Source: Thelonectria olida (Eukaryota > Ascomycota > Sordariomycetes > Hypocreales > Nectriaceae). Taken from it: 64,000 bases of DNA. The first letter of the stretch is position 1; each line of letters begins with the position of its first letter. Location: positions 124,001 through 188,000 of the forward strand of contig JAGPYM010000007.1 in the NCBI GenBank assembly GCA_020736575.1. The letters run 5' to 3'. The translations under genes were made by a program, and so were the position numbers. Under the pieces are notes generated by a model that ran no database searches, had not been told where the DNA came from, and saw nothing but the letters and a program-made list of their open reading frames with translations. Below, one piece after another: positions 24,101 to 34,666 of the stretch.

Positions 24101-24563
24101 CCGCAAGCTGAAGCAATCGCTGCTCCAAGTCGACTCGAGCAGCATTGGTTCGTTTAACCTCGAGGGGCAGCCCAAGGACGGATTTGAATATGAGCGTCAG
24201 CAGCGCGAGGATGCGGAGATGCAACAGGCCATGAAGGAGGTTGAACGTCTTCGTCTTGAGATGCAACGCGCCAACGAGCGTATCCAGGTTGCGCAGGGGG
24301 TCGACGCCGAAGGCACCGTTGTCAAGAAGAAGAAGAAGTCCAAGAAGGCCAAGGACACGGCTACCACAGATGATGGCTCAGAAGTTAAGCCTAAGAAGAC
24401 GAAGAAGAAGAAGACGCGCATCGTGCCGCTTGAAGACGCTGCAGACAATAGCAGTGCTGCAGGTGTCGATTCACCTCCGGTTGTCGGAAGTGCTTCTGGC
24501 GACGTAGTGGTGGCCAAGAAGAAGAAGAAAAAGCGCGTGGCTACGATAGAAGATGCTGCGTAA
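21136..24563 (+). CDS. APL5: AP-3 complex subunit delta
   Basis: Exons: 21136..21137 (AT), 21196..21314, 21447..21643, 21708..22091, 22144..22369 and 22423..24563 (1022 aa). Splicing of a 58-nt intron (GTAGGG, branch GCTGAC, TGTAG) joins AT to G, creating ATG directly before FEKSLYDLIRGLRNHKG, the expected adaptin delta N-terminus. The adaptin trunk follows, with ECRAEIRGSDMDLKATALLK, KLIYLEMVGHDMSWASFHV, FRPDTEVLMLATNLLKKDL, HSNIRKKTLVTLYRLAL and later EQDPPLLLT. The C-terminus (about 900-1022) has a helix and lysine-rich runs (KKKKKSKKAKD, KKTKKKKTRIV). AP-3 sorts cargo from Golgi/endosome to the vacuole (family knowledge). All junctions keep phase; the splice at 22422 uses CAAG as acceptor. 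Confidence 0.93.
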
Positions 24564-25018
24564 CGAACGAGACGAGATGATGGGTCAAAGAGTTAGTGCA
24601 TGGGATAGTCATGGACTGGGATAAGGACTCATAGGTAGCAAGAGAAGTAGTGTACCTAGTTATGACTCCTACTATCAAGCAACATCAAGGTATCACCTTG
24701 CTTCTATAACGCAGTTGCTAGATCCTCTCGCGCAGCGCAGCGACATATGACTAATCAGTAGTCGGCTAACTTTTCTTCTGCGATTGGGTTATTGTATTCG
24801 TCTCACCTTCTCGCAAACAGTGACGTGTTAGTGTGTCGATACCTTGCTTCTCTCTTTCTCTTCTTTACCTACCTCCACTCTCCTCCATTCCTCGCTCCCT
24901 TCTCTCTATCCTTCATATATCAAGTACCATTTTTCCACTATATTACTCACCACACCAACCTACCTATCTAGGCATATACTATCGCGATCCTCGAGAGCTG
25001 CCTACTTCCGATACCACT
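24564..25018. other. Intergenic region before small ORF
   Basis: The 3' flank of the AP-3 gene followed by an AT- and CT-rich stretch from about 24830 to 25018. It is more AT-rich than neighbouring DNA. No coding signal seen. Confidence 0.4.
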
Positions 25019-25207
25019 ATGGAACCGCCTGAAGCACGTGGATACCTGCTTGAGGCAGGAGTAGCCCTGGGGATCCCTCTCCGGGAGGGGCGTGCCTTCC
25101 TGCTAGGGGAGGCCTCTAGAGTCCGGAGGAGGCGCTCCTTTGAGGGATATAACCTGGACGTGGATCCAGGAGGTAAACGGAGGGACTCTGGACTTGACTT
25201 TATATGA
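25019..25207 (+). CDS. Small hypothetical ORF with atypical codon usage (possible transposon remnant)
   Basis: A 62-codon frame beginning MEPPEARGYLLEAGVALG and ending SGLDFI, preceded in frame by an AT-rich extension. It is not recognised. Codon choice (AGG, GGA, CTA, ATA, TAT) differs from the C-ending codons of the flanking genes, and the DNA has many short GGAGG/CCTCC segments. Such usage is common in fungal transposable elements, so a fragment of one is possible. It lies between the AP-3 gene and the damaged ankyrin gene. It could equally be a chance frame. Confidence 0.25.
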   Translation: MEPPEARGYLLEAGVALGIPLREGRAFLLGEASRVRRRRSFEGYNLDVDPGGKRRDSGLDFI

Positions 25208-25313
25208 GTGCCAACATCCCAATACGTAACTAAAGAGACCCCTCTCTAAATGCTAATTTCTCCTCTGCTATATCAAGCTCTACCTTTACCATCTCATGAG
25301 ATCTCCATCAAGG

Positions 25314-27115
25314 TCATTTGACTGATGAGCTGGCCTCGTGCGACGGGCGTTTATCATGAGCATAAGCATTCATCATATCGATAATGGCTTGATTGCCGCT
25401 CTCATGTGCCACTGATAGCGCCGTCCGAGAAATCTTATCCTCCATATGAATATCCACCTTCTTTGTCTCTAGAAGCATCTTGACGATGGCTTCGCTGCCA
25501 TTCTTCACTGCCCAAAACAGCGGCGACCAACCATTTTTATCTACTGCGCGGATGTCTGCCTTGCCTGAGTCGACAAGGATCTTGACAATCTTAGCATGAT
25601 CCTTCATGACAGCATGCAAGAGTGGCGTCCTCTCACTGAGGTCTCGCAAGTTGGCATCCGCTCCTTTTTCGAGAAGCATCTGGACAATATCAGCATGTCC
25701 CTTCTCAACTGCACGCCAGAGAGGCGTCCAAGCTGAGATTATCGTCCATTCCTTCCACCATAACCAGTTCGCATCCGCCCCTTCTTCAAGAAGTATCTTT
25801 ACAACATCAGTGTGTCCTCGCTCTACTGCATACAAGAGCGGCGTCTGTAGGGTGTCCTCTTGCGAGTCCACGTACGCCCCGTTTTTGACAAGCATCTCGA
25901 CGATCCCAACACATCCCGTCCTAGCTGCCTCATGGAGTGGCGTTGAGCCACAATCCAATGCCGTGTTGACATCCACTTTCCCAGTGTCAAGGAGAAGCTT
26001 GACGACACACTCGTTCTTTTGCCAGACTGCTGTTCGTAGCGGCGCCCAACCGTCATTCGTTTTCGCGTTGACGTCCATTTTGACTGTATCGAGGAGAAGC
26101 TTGACAATACCCTCATACCCTTTGTTGACTGCTATTTGCAGCAGCATTTGATCGCCGCCGCCCGTAAAGCCCAGGTGTATTTTGCTTGCACTCTTGGGTG
26201 CTGTCTCCGTATTACCATCTTCAGGAATGAGCATTCGACTACGAATCAATCTCTTGACGGTGTTCTCGTCTCCAGCCTCGACTGCCGATAACAGTTCGCG
26301 ATCTTGTTGGCCCTTTACAAAGCCATCCGAGTTGGCACTGGCAGATCGATCAACCGAGCCAGCTTCAGCCTTAGGATATGTATGAATGATCCTGTCACTG
26401 AAAGGAATATGAGGCAGTCTAATTTTTGGCCTCTTCTCGTTACTGCGGTGCTCGGAAGGATCTAGGGCGGGAGATCTGATGAGAGGATCAAGGTCCACAA
26501 GACACTGAGTATCCGTCCACAAGTCGTGGGCAATTTCATTCCAGTCATTTGTTTTGGACTCAACAGCATCCGTGTCGTTGTCGCTGTCTTCACTTTCGGA
26601 ATCGTCGCTGGCGTCGTCGTCGTACATGCTAGCTTTGGCTTCTCCAGCGACTTTCGCCAGCACTAGATAATGAAAGGGGTCATCTTCACCAAGACGGTTC
26701 GGCAGTGGGCTTGCACCTAGGAAGAGTTAACATCTGATAAATAAGGAGGATGTTAAAATGTAGCCAAACCGTGTGTGAGAATTTTGCTGATGCTGAGAAG
26801 TGATTCCAGAATTGAGCGGCGAAGAGGTCTCTAGCGAGTGAGAAGATAGTCGAGTTTCCCATCACCAACGCCATATCCGTTGTTCCATAGCACGAGAGAG
26901 CAGTAACTTGCTTCAAGACGACTGAATGCTTTCTGTGGGATTTCTTTTCTGATTTTTTGTCGTTTTAGATATATTTTGAAGGCAACAACGCATTCATTGG
27001 CCAGCTGACTAGTGATGCTACATGGGCTTGTCTCTTGCTTGACGGTGTTGATTCCCTCATCTCGGAGCCTTGAAGGGGAAGAGGAAGAGGAAGAAGAAGA
27101 AGAAGAAGGGACCAT
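25314..27115 (-). CDS. Ankyrin-repeat protein with in-frame TAG at codon 95 (probable pseudogene or strain-specific null)
   Basis: Two exons: 27115..26770 and 26716..25314, 583 codons including the internal TAG (26833-26831) and the true stop. The N-terminus is a Ser run, then an all-helical domain (QLANECVVAFKIYLKRQK, LWNNGYGVGDGKLDYLL) of the type found at the start of many fungal ankyrin and zinc-finger proteins. After the TAG the same frame continues with matching sequence (RPLRRSILESLLSISKILTHG), then the intron, then an acidic Asp/Ser linker and about nine ankyrin repeats (e.g. TPLHEAARTGCVGIVEMLV, TPLLYAVERGHTDVVKILL). Everything but the TAG is intact. An unconventional 63-nt in-frame intron (GTGCTA..GCTAG, 26893..26831) would bypass it but remove the conserved segment. 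Divergent from the DUF7580 gene 273 nt away. Function unknown. Confidence 0.7.
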
Positions 27116-27387
27116 AATGGTGACTGACTATCGCAGGTTTGAAGATTGCCGTATAGCAATCTTGATGTAAAAGGCAAGAAGGTGGTGAATGGTGATGGCG
27201 GTGGTGGTTCGTACTTGCCTTGCCTTGCCTTGCCTACGCCTCCCTTGGCCATGTCAGGCTCCAAGGCATTTCTGCACATGCATGCACCGCCACTCTTCAC
27301 CGTCGCAGCCATAGCTGAGTTATTCAACCTCGCCAAGCCATTCTTCCTCCTTGCAACTCCTCGCCGTCGAGTACTCATGTCAATGCA
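27116..27387. promoter_or_regulatory. Short divergent promoter between ankyrin and DUF7580 genes
   Basis: Only 272 nt separate the two start codons, so the genes probably share regulatory DNA. It holds a CCTTG pentanucleotide repeat (27215-27234) and no clear TATA box. Co-regulation is inference from the layout. Confidence 0.4.
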
Positions 27388-29244
27388 ATGGCAGAGCTCG
27401 CCCTTGGTGTCCTTGGCATTGTGCCTCTCGTCGGAGTCGCCATCAAATCCTACAAGACTTTGACCTCCAAGCTCAGGGCATTTCGACACTGCTCGAGCAC
27501 CGTCCACCGCGTGTACAAGAAGCTGAGAGTTCAGCGCCGCATCTTCAAGAATGAATGCCATCTTCTACTCCGTCATGGCGTCGACGACGAGGCTGCCATA
27601 CGAGACCTGATGTCGGATTTCGACCACAGGGGCTGGAATAATCAAGATTGGGAAAAGCATCTTCGAGTGTCGCTAAAAGAGAACTACGACGAGTGTGCCG
27701 AACACGTCCGCGACATTATCGAGACGATTCGCCGTCTTGAGGCCGAGTTTTGTTGTTTCCAGGCCGTAGAGGCAAAGCAGCAGAAGGTACTATACGACCC
27801 CATTTTGTCAATCCTCTCCACCATTGACACACGCATATAGGGTGAACGTTTGAAGGACGCTTGGAAAAGACTCGAGGACGGCTTGAGAATATCATTCAAA
27901 GGTGGCAGCTACGAGGCCGAAATAGCCGACCTTCGAACCGCCAACAATGATCTAATCAGTCTACGGGATCAAAGCCAGCAGCTGCAACAAACGCACAAAG
28001 ATCGTGCAGTAAAAAGATCTGCGTCGGGCCAACTGGAATGGGCCGATATTCAACGAGCTTCGAAAGCGTTACATGACGCTCTCGTCAACGTTTGGTCGTG
28101 TAGCCAAGCGAGTCACGCTCGGCATTTGATGGCCCTCTTTCTCGAGGCTGAGAAGCCCGACGAAAATGTTCGAATGACCATGGCCATCTTATGCCAGGAA
28201 CATGGCCCAAGCCCTAGCCAAGCTGACTTAATTCCACTGCAGGTCAAGTCAAGAAACATACAACGGACTTCAAATCTACGGTCTTCGATGCGGCCATCAC
28301 CACCTGAAAAACAACGACCTCAAAAGCGAACAAAGATGGGACGGTTTTACCAAGATTCCGCAGTACCATGCTCTCCCCAAAAGCAAATTCAATCATTAGA
28401 CCTCAGATTCGTCGAGGATATCTGCTTCGAGTTGACAACCCAGCACAACGAGAAGAAGACTGAAGTGATGCCCAACTGCCTCGGCTATATCGACACCCAG
28501 TCAAAAGAGACACACCGCCATCAGTTCTTCTCTTCTATGGTAGGGTTCTTCCAGAATACTCACTCGTCGGTGATAGCCCCCGGCGATTTGATCTCGATGG
28601 ATACAGCCCTTTACGACACGACTAATGTGTCGCTCTCAACTGTCGAGAAGCTCAGCCTCGCAAAGTCTCTAGTTTCGGCTGTGCTAAAGTTTCATGCGAC
28701 ACCATGGCTCAGAGAAGTATGGGGACTCCAAGACGTTTCATTCTTCCACCAAGACGGTGAAGACTTGGCGCAGTCCCTCCGGACTCTTCACCTGGGAATT
28801 GAACTCAATCCGAAAGAAGTGCAAACCACTAGCCCCGACTCGAGCATGAGGGACATCTGGATGACGCCGTCAAGCAATAGGTTGTCACATGCGAGTGAAG
28901 CCGACCGACTCCTTTGCGGTATCGACAACATTGCGCTGCACTGTCTCGGTGTTGCGTTGCTCCAGATTGAACGGCTAGAGAAAATTGAGCCTGATGACGT
29001 TCTCGGTGTTCGAAAGTTGGCGAGATCGGGTTCAACCTTCGGCCCACGATATCATGAGATCACGCAGAAATGCCTCCGGTGCGATTTTGGCTACAGGGCT
29101 GACCTGGGCAAGGTTCAGCTCCAAAATGCAGTGTACGAATCGATTGTGGTATCGCTTGAATCGATGATCACATGCCTTTCTCTTGGTGATGATGACGTGC
29201 GACGACAGCAAGCAACTTCATACCCAGATGAATATCTACAATGA
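27388..29244 (+). CDS. DUF7580-type fungal protein
   Basis: Exons: 27388..27786 and 27841..29244 (600 aa), with a 54-nt phase-0 intron (GTACTA..ATATAG). The start MAELALGVLGIVPLVGVAIK is a hydrophobic helix like those opening HeLo/SesA-like fungal domains. Next comes KLRAFRHCSSTVHRVYKKL and VQRRIFKNECHLLLR, characteristic of proteins carrying DUF7580, and long amphipathic helices to about residue 240. The linker (290-330) is basic and Ser/Pro/Gln-rich. The C-terminal region (about 380-590) includes KLSLAKSLVSAVLKFHATPWL and DNIALHCLGVALLQIERLE, resembling a degenerate kinase-like fold. No catalytic kinase motifs are visible. The family is common and variable in Hypocreales and other Pezizomycotina; its function is not established. 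The link to allorecognition is inference. Confidence 0.85.
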
Positions 29245-29517
29245 CTAAAATGAACAACCATTTTATCATTTAGTTATTTTCCATTTATCTTGGACCCTTA
29301 AAGAAGAAGGAGAAGAAGAATATCTACAGTTTCTCGTTATAATAGGTGGCGTGCCAGAGACATTGCCTGATATAGGTCCCCTGCAGTTGAAGGGAGTGTC
29401 TAAAGCTTCACTCCCTTACTTGCCTAGTGCTCGCCAACCTCCCTTTCAAAAAGCTACCAAAGGGAGATTTCATCTTATTCTTCATTTAATTCATTCTTCG
29501 CACTGCAAACTCACTCA

Positions 29518-30656
29518 ATGGGACATACTCTATTCAAAAACGGGCTGGGATCTCCCATCCCGACGGCCTCAAATGAACCCTCAAAGTCGTCTCCCTGGCC
29601 ATGGGAAATCCATCACGATGCCTTCCGAGCCATCATCGGACCAAACCCAACCTTGTCCCGCATCTTTTCCATCGAAGCCTATCCCTTCGCCCACAAAGCA
29701 TGCGTCTTCTTCCCAGACACAGACGACCTCTTCATCACCAGCAACCTAGTCTCAGAGCCTGCCGGCACCAAAAGGATCATCATCAGCAAACTCGCCCTGC
29801 GCAACCGCAACGCCCCCCCGCTGCGGCAGGAAATCATATGCTCCGACATCCAGATGGCCAGCGGCGGCGTCAACGACGGTGCTTCCATCCTCTTCTGCGG
29901 CCAGGGCTCCATGACGCGCCCGAGCGGCCTGTACCGCATGTCGCGCGCGTTTCCCTGGGACGCCGAGCCCGTCGTCACCAGCTTCCACGGCCGTCCGTTC
30001 AACTCAGTCAGCGACGTCGTCTTCAGCCGCGACGGGTGCTTGTGGTTTACCGACCCGCCGTGCGGCCATGCGCAAGGGTTCCGCCCGCGTCCGTCTCTGC
30101 CTACCCAGGTGTATCGGTTCGACCCCAAGACTGAGTCCATACGGGCTGTTGCTGATGGCTTCGGACGGCCGAATGGCATTTGCTTCTCGCCTGATGAGAG
30201 TGTCGTGTACATCACTGACACTGATCAAGTCCAAGGAGACGGGTCTGTGGATGAAGGTAGGGCGTCAACCATGTAAGTCATAGCCAAGCCCCCCTTCCAA
30301 GGAGCTTCCATCTAACCCAGACAAAATACAGCTATGCATTTGATGTAACATATTACCATGACCAGCCGTTCCTGGCAAATCGGCGCCTGTTTGCTTTTGC
30401 CGGCAGTGGCATCCCAAATGGCATCAAATGTGACATGGATGGCAACGTCTACAGCGGATGCGGCGACGGAGTCAACGTCTGGTCGGCTGGCGGACTTTTG
30501 TTGGGCAAGATTGTCGTAGCAGGAGGAGCGGCCAATTTCTGCTTTGGCCGACGTGGTGAAATGTTCATTCTTAACGAGCACCATGTATGGAGGGCGCAGC
30601 TGAGCGACGCGGTCAAGGGCGCTTTGCTGCGAATCGAGGACGCACTCCCCAGCTAA
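29518..30656 (+). CDS. SMP-30/gluconolactonase-like protein (lactonohydrolase type)
   Basis: Exons: 29518..30272 and 30332..30656 (359 aa), with an intron (GTAAGT..ATACAG) splitting an Ile codon. Six-bladed propeller signatures are present: ASGGVNDGASILFCGQG, FNSVSDVVFSRDGCLWFTDPP, VADGFGRPNGICFSPDESVV, YITDTDQ, and GIPNGIKCDMDGNVYSGCGDGVNVW. The conserved Glu/Asn/Asp metal-ligand pattern is represented by FRPN-type GRPNG and SVSDVV segments. Fungal relatives hydrolyse aldonate or pantoyl lactones (family knowledge); the substrate here is unknown. No obvious signal peptide, so probably cytosolic. Flanked by the DUF7580 gene (same strand, 273 nt upstream) and a convergent membrane-protein gene. 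Confidence 0.88.
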
Positions 30657-30974
30657 CAAATGATATGTTCTAATGCGAACCTGTATTAACGTTCTTGTAC
30701 TCCTACTTTAGCAACTATTTCAGTGGTTGCGTCTAGCTATTTAGTTCTATAAAAGTCATTTTAATCCGTGACGCCTGTCCAGCTCGTGCCCAGGGGAATC
30801 GTCATATCCGTCCTTTGAACACCATACGACCTTGTAACAAAACCGACATGTAAGAAAAAAGTGGATGAGAACTAGGCTAAAAGGCGGCCACGCCCATCCG
30901 CCAAGTGAAATCCATCTGTCCATTAGGAATACCCATAATTGAAACAAAAAGTGAATGATGGAGAGGAGACAGTA
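30657..30974. other. Convergent intergenic region
   Basis: 318 nt between two convergent stops. It is AT-rich and contains AATAAA-like and TTTTAAT-like segments. No coding region seen. Confidence 0.6.
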
Positions 30975-31811
30975 CTACCACGCATACGCATCTCTCGTCT
31001 CCACATCCCTAGACTCGTTGCTCAGGCTTCCATCTCGCTGGTTCTCTCTCTTGGTGAATCTCGCAGCCGGCTCCCGCGTATGAACAGCCGGATACAAATC
31101 GATGACGAAGGAGAAGACGTAGAAGGTGAAGATGAAGGAGATGATCCACTCGAGAATGGCGGCAGCATCCTTATGCTGTGTTCTACTACAGACGGCGAAG
31201 GCGATGAGCAGGCCGAGCTCGAGGAAGATGAAGGCGAGCTTCAGCCAGAAGGAGAGACGTAGCTTGCTGTATTCGCGGTATCCTATTACGGGAGAGTTAG
31301 AATGAAATTGACTTGAATGGGGAGAGAACGTACTCATTCCAAGACGCTGGTATTCCCAGCACAGAAAGATGGCGGAAAACAGGTACCCGGCGATAAAGAG
31401 ACCCAAGAACAGCCAATGCAGCTTGCTGTGCCTCCCTGTACGGAAAATGGACAGGCAAATCAAGCCCACAGTACCAACTCCAGCGGCGATGAGGCTGAGA
31501 ATGGACAGGACTTTTTCGGTGAGGGTCGAGTTGGGGACGAGGCGACCGTTGTGGCGCAACCAGCGCTCGCTGATAAAGGCGAGGTCGAGGAAGATTGCAG
31601 TGACAACGCAGCCGGCGATGAAGAGCGGCCACAGCTCCTCGGCACCGATATTGCTAATGAAGGCGATAGTTGCACTATCAGACATGGTGGGAAGATGGCG
31701 CGAGTTGTCGTCCACGATCCACCAGAGGAGCATTCCGAGCAGCATGCCAAGCCAGACGAGGCCCGAGATGACAGGGAAGGCCCAATATGAGATTATGCCT
31801 CTCATAGCCAT
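30975..31811 (-). CDS. Frag1/DRAM/Sfk1 family membrane protein
   Basis: Exons: 31811..31334 and 31282..30975 (261 aa), with a 51-nt intron (GTACGT..AATAG). It opens MAMRGIISYWAFPVISGLVW, the usual start of the family, and an in-frame ATG at 31892 is judged too early. Six hydrophobic segments are visible: SGLVWLGMLLGMLLWWIV, ELWPLFIAGCVVTAIFLDLA, VLSILSLIAAGVGTVGLICL, LHWLFLGLFIAGYLFSAIFL, SFWLKLAFIFLELGLLIAF and WIISFIFTFYVFSFVIDLY. ISNIGAEELWPLF is the conserved loop. The C-terminus is charged and cytosolic. Yeast Sfk1 works with PI4-kinase Stt4 at the plasma membrane, and animal DRAM proteins affect autophagy (family knowledge). The precise role here is not known. Confidence 0.88.
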   Translation of the reverse strand: MAMRGIISYWAFPVISGLVWLGMLLGMLLWWIVDDNSRHLPTMSDSATIAFISNIGAEELWPLFIAGCVVTAIFLDLAFISERWLRHNGRLVPNSTLTEKVLSILSLIAAGVGTVGLICLSIFRTGRHSKLHWLFLGLFIAGYLFSAIFLCWEYQRLGMSTFSPHSSQFHSNSPVIGYREYSKLRLSFWLKLAFIFLELGLLIAFAVCSRTQHKDAAAILEWIISFIFTFYVFSFVIDLYPAVHTREPAARFTKRENQRDGSLSNESRDVETRDAYAW

Positions 31812-32886
31812 TTCCAAAGAGTGTATTCGTGCTGCTGAATCGATAGGTATGTTGGTGTGGAGTGCGCCGAGGGAGACTCGATGGATGCCCAATGAGGCAA
31901 TCGGGAGCGTGCCACGAAGGATGGTTTGGGGGACAAGAAAAAAAAATGCGTCGAGAAGAATTCAGAAAAACAAGCTTCGATATATATCCGAATATCGCAA
32001 TAAAACTCAATCAAGAGTCTCTCGGGATGCGCAAAAGTGGAGCAGCTGTCGATCCGCCGACGTCAACGTCGACGATGACGCTATTCACCACTGATCGATG
32101 ATTTCAAACTCCGCAACGAAGCCGGCGTGCGGGTTCTCGGACATAACGGGGGCTCCGGACAAGGCTAAGAGACCGGCCGAGAGAGACACACGCAAGAAGG
32201 GACTGCGCCACGGATGTGCCAAGTCGAGTCAGCGGGTGTCGGGATTGCGAAGAGTGTTGCGTGGTGGGAAGGCTTAGAGAAAGCAGATGATGGGTGAAAT
32301 GGGTGAGTTGATGGTGGATGAGGCCAACGCCGACGGAAGAATGAATGTGGAATACGGGAATAAAATGAAGCTTTGGAAGGCGTGGCGTGACAGGCGAGCG
32401 ACGGGTGACGGGTGAGGCGTTGTTGGTTGGTTGGCTGACTCGGATCAAAGATGGTGGCGCAGGTACCAAGAACTTTAGTGTGTGTGTGTGTGCGCGCGCG
32501 ACTGCCGTGATTAATAAGACCTTTGATAACTAATGGCAGGTGAAAAGTGTTCAAAGTCAAAGATGACGATTTCAGAGGAATGACATCATTAATAAGAAGA
32601 AGAGAGGAAAGAAGGAAGGAACTTGTTCTAAGTGCGCAGGCAGAGATGCACGTCTCCACCCACAGTCACTTTAATTATGCGGGTGTGTGGAGTTTGCTTC
32701 CAGTCTTCCTTCCTTCACTGATCAATGCATTGCAACACAGACGTACTGTGCCAAATACTATGATGCACTGTTTCGTCAAAACAGTAGACAATCACACCAA
32801 TATCAGCTTAAACTCTGGCATTCGAAACATACCAAGTTACAACTGACCATAATTCGATCCCTGATATAGATTACACAACACCATCC
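31812..32886. other. Intergenic region
   Basis: About 1.1 kb upstream of the membrane-protein gene and downstream of the NmrA-like gene (both on the minus strand). It contains a GT/GC microsatellite (about 32477-32500). Minus-strand ORFs there are Ser/His/Pro-rich, without domains. No gene recognised. Confidence 0.5.
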
Positions 32887-33944
32887 TCAAGCATTCAGGA
32901 TCACAGACCAGTCCTCGCTTCCAATGTACTCCTCCACCGATGTCACCGGAATCTCAACGTCCAGCTGCTCTGCCTCGATCACGTCCGGGTCACCGCCGGT
33001 GAATCCAAACTCTTCAATGTACTTGAATCCGTCGTCGAGCTCGTCTGCCAGAGCTGCCGGCACGTCCTTGTAAAATTCGTCCTTCGACACCTGCTTATAT
33101 GTCGTCTTGACGCCGAGAACCCGTCCCCATGCCTCGGCATACTCGGGAAACGTCATGTACTCGGACGTGGCAAGGATGTCCTTTCCAGGCGGGATATCAA
33201 TCAACGCCTTAACGAACGGTCCCGTGTCTTTGTGCGTGACAATATGCGGCATCCTGAAGGTGGGCGACGTGGTCCTGGTCAACAGGAAGCTCCCGTCGGG
33301 CTGTTTCTGCGGTGCCAGCTTTTGGAACGCTTTCCAGTTTGTCACATAATGCCCGATCTGGACGGTGCTCATCTTCGCAGCCACCTCGGGGAACCGCTCG
33401 TGAATCAATCGAATCATCTCAGCCTTGGAGTCGAAGTGATACACAGTCGTGTACTTGCCGCCGCTCCATTTGCTGGCGTCGCTGAGGGACGAGAGCACGA
33501 ACCGCTCGAGCGTCTTGAGGACCGACGGCGAGTTAGCCGCTTCGGCCGTGTTAAGGCCCTGGGCGACCTCGCGGTCATATGCGTACTGGGCAGGTGTGCG
33601 GCCGGCGGGCAGGTTGCCTGGGTTGATGCCGTGGAACAGATGAGTGAAGAAGTCCGTGTTGGAGAAGATGACCGCGGCGCCCTCAAAGGCTCGTGCCAAA
33701 GACTGCACGTCGTCGAGGTCCCCTTGGACAACGTCGACTCCTTCTTGTGCCAGGGCTTGGGCGGCCTCGCTTGAGGGGTTTCGTGTGATGCCCCGGACAC
33801 GCCATTCGGGGAGTTGGAGGAATGTACGAGCGACTGATCCTCCCTATTACACGTGTAAGTCATACATGTTCCGATGGTATTTGTGAGATGGGGGTTGCAT
33901 ACCTGAGCGCCGGTGGCTCCTACAATTGCAATCGTCTTGGACAT
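32887..33944 (-). CDS. NmrA-like family protein (NAD(P)-binding)
   Basis: Exons: 33944..33903 and 33843..32887 (332 aa). The short first exon encodes MSKTIAIVGATGAQ and is joined by a GTATGC..AATAG intron to GGSVARTFLQ, giving the Gly-rich nucleotide-binding motif GATGAQGGSVA. Next come RVRGITRNP, VVQGDLDDVQSLARAFEGA and VIFSNTDFF, typical of the NmrA/HSCARG branch of atypical short-chain dehydrogenases. The catalytic YxxxK of true SDRs is not seen. The C-terminal half (FVKALIDIPPGKDILATSE, VSVEEYIGSEDW-like end) matches fungal members. NmrA proteins sense redox or nitrogen state by binding dinucleotides (family knowledge); the partner here is unknown. Confidence 0.9.
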
Positions 33945-34666
33945 GTTTGTTGTCGTCTTTGTGGAAATATTTATGTGGCTTGTATTCTGCTATCAGCATT
34001 GTCTACATCGAAGGCAGACACATGCTTTTTAAGTCGGATTCAACGTCCCTCATCTTGGACAGGTCGCCAGTCCATCTACGTGTTGAGTCAACAAGGTGAG
34101 CCGAGTCGGACGCATCGTTGGCCCGACTTGACAAATATATCGTTTTTGTAAGCAATATATATTGTATCGGGTTGTCAGAATAGCTGCATGCGTAGTAGTG
34201 CTGTGCCTTCGCACTTGGTCGCACTTTTGGGAAATGCCGACGAGTCCGTCAAAGCGGGTCTTGAATGTATCGAAGACATAGTATAGTACTATCAAGGTCC
34301 CAACTTGTGGCCCAAAGTTCTCATAGATTATAGTCGAGAGCTATGCCAACTATCTTTTTTTAGAAGTTGCTCTCCAACGAGGCCGATGCTACATCAATCG
34401 AGGAGGATGCAAGCGGCTTCACTCCTTCTTCTGAATACTACCCCAGAGCTGACTGAACGGAGTGCTTACATGTAACTACGCGGACCATGCCCATCGCTTG
34501 GCTGATGTGAGATCTAAAATCGCTCTCGCCTTTCCCGTGTCAAGAAGACCAAAGCTTATATCGAATCCTTTCGGCGACATTTTCTTTGTATTAAAGGTAA
34601 GTCTGGACATAGTGAGTTCTGAACCAACCTCGCGCTTCTCCCACCTACCTACAAGAGACTACAACC
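33945..34666. other. Divergent intergenic region (NmrA-like / methyltransferase) with possible gene remnant
   Basis: About 720 nt, AT-richer than the flanks. A 30-codon frame at 34364-34456 reads KLLSNEADATSIEEDASGF and ends with TGA; it has coding-like composition but no start or upstream continuation. The rest appears to be promoter sequence for both genes. Confidence 0.35.

Noticed and set aside
26831..26893. 63-nt in-frame intron (GTGCTA..GCTAG) that would remove the TAG from the ankyrin gene
   Set aside because: It would also delete the conserved LWNNGYGVGDGKLDYLL segment and has a weak donor; kept only as an alternative to test.
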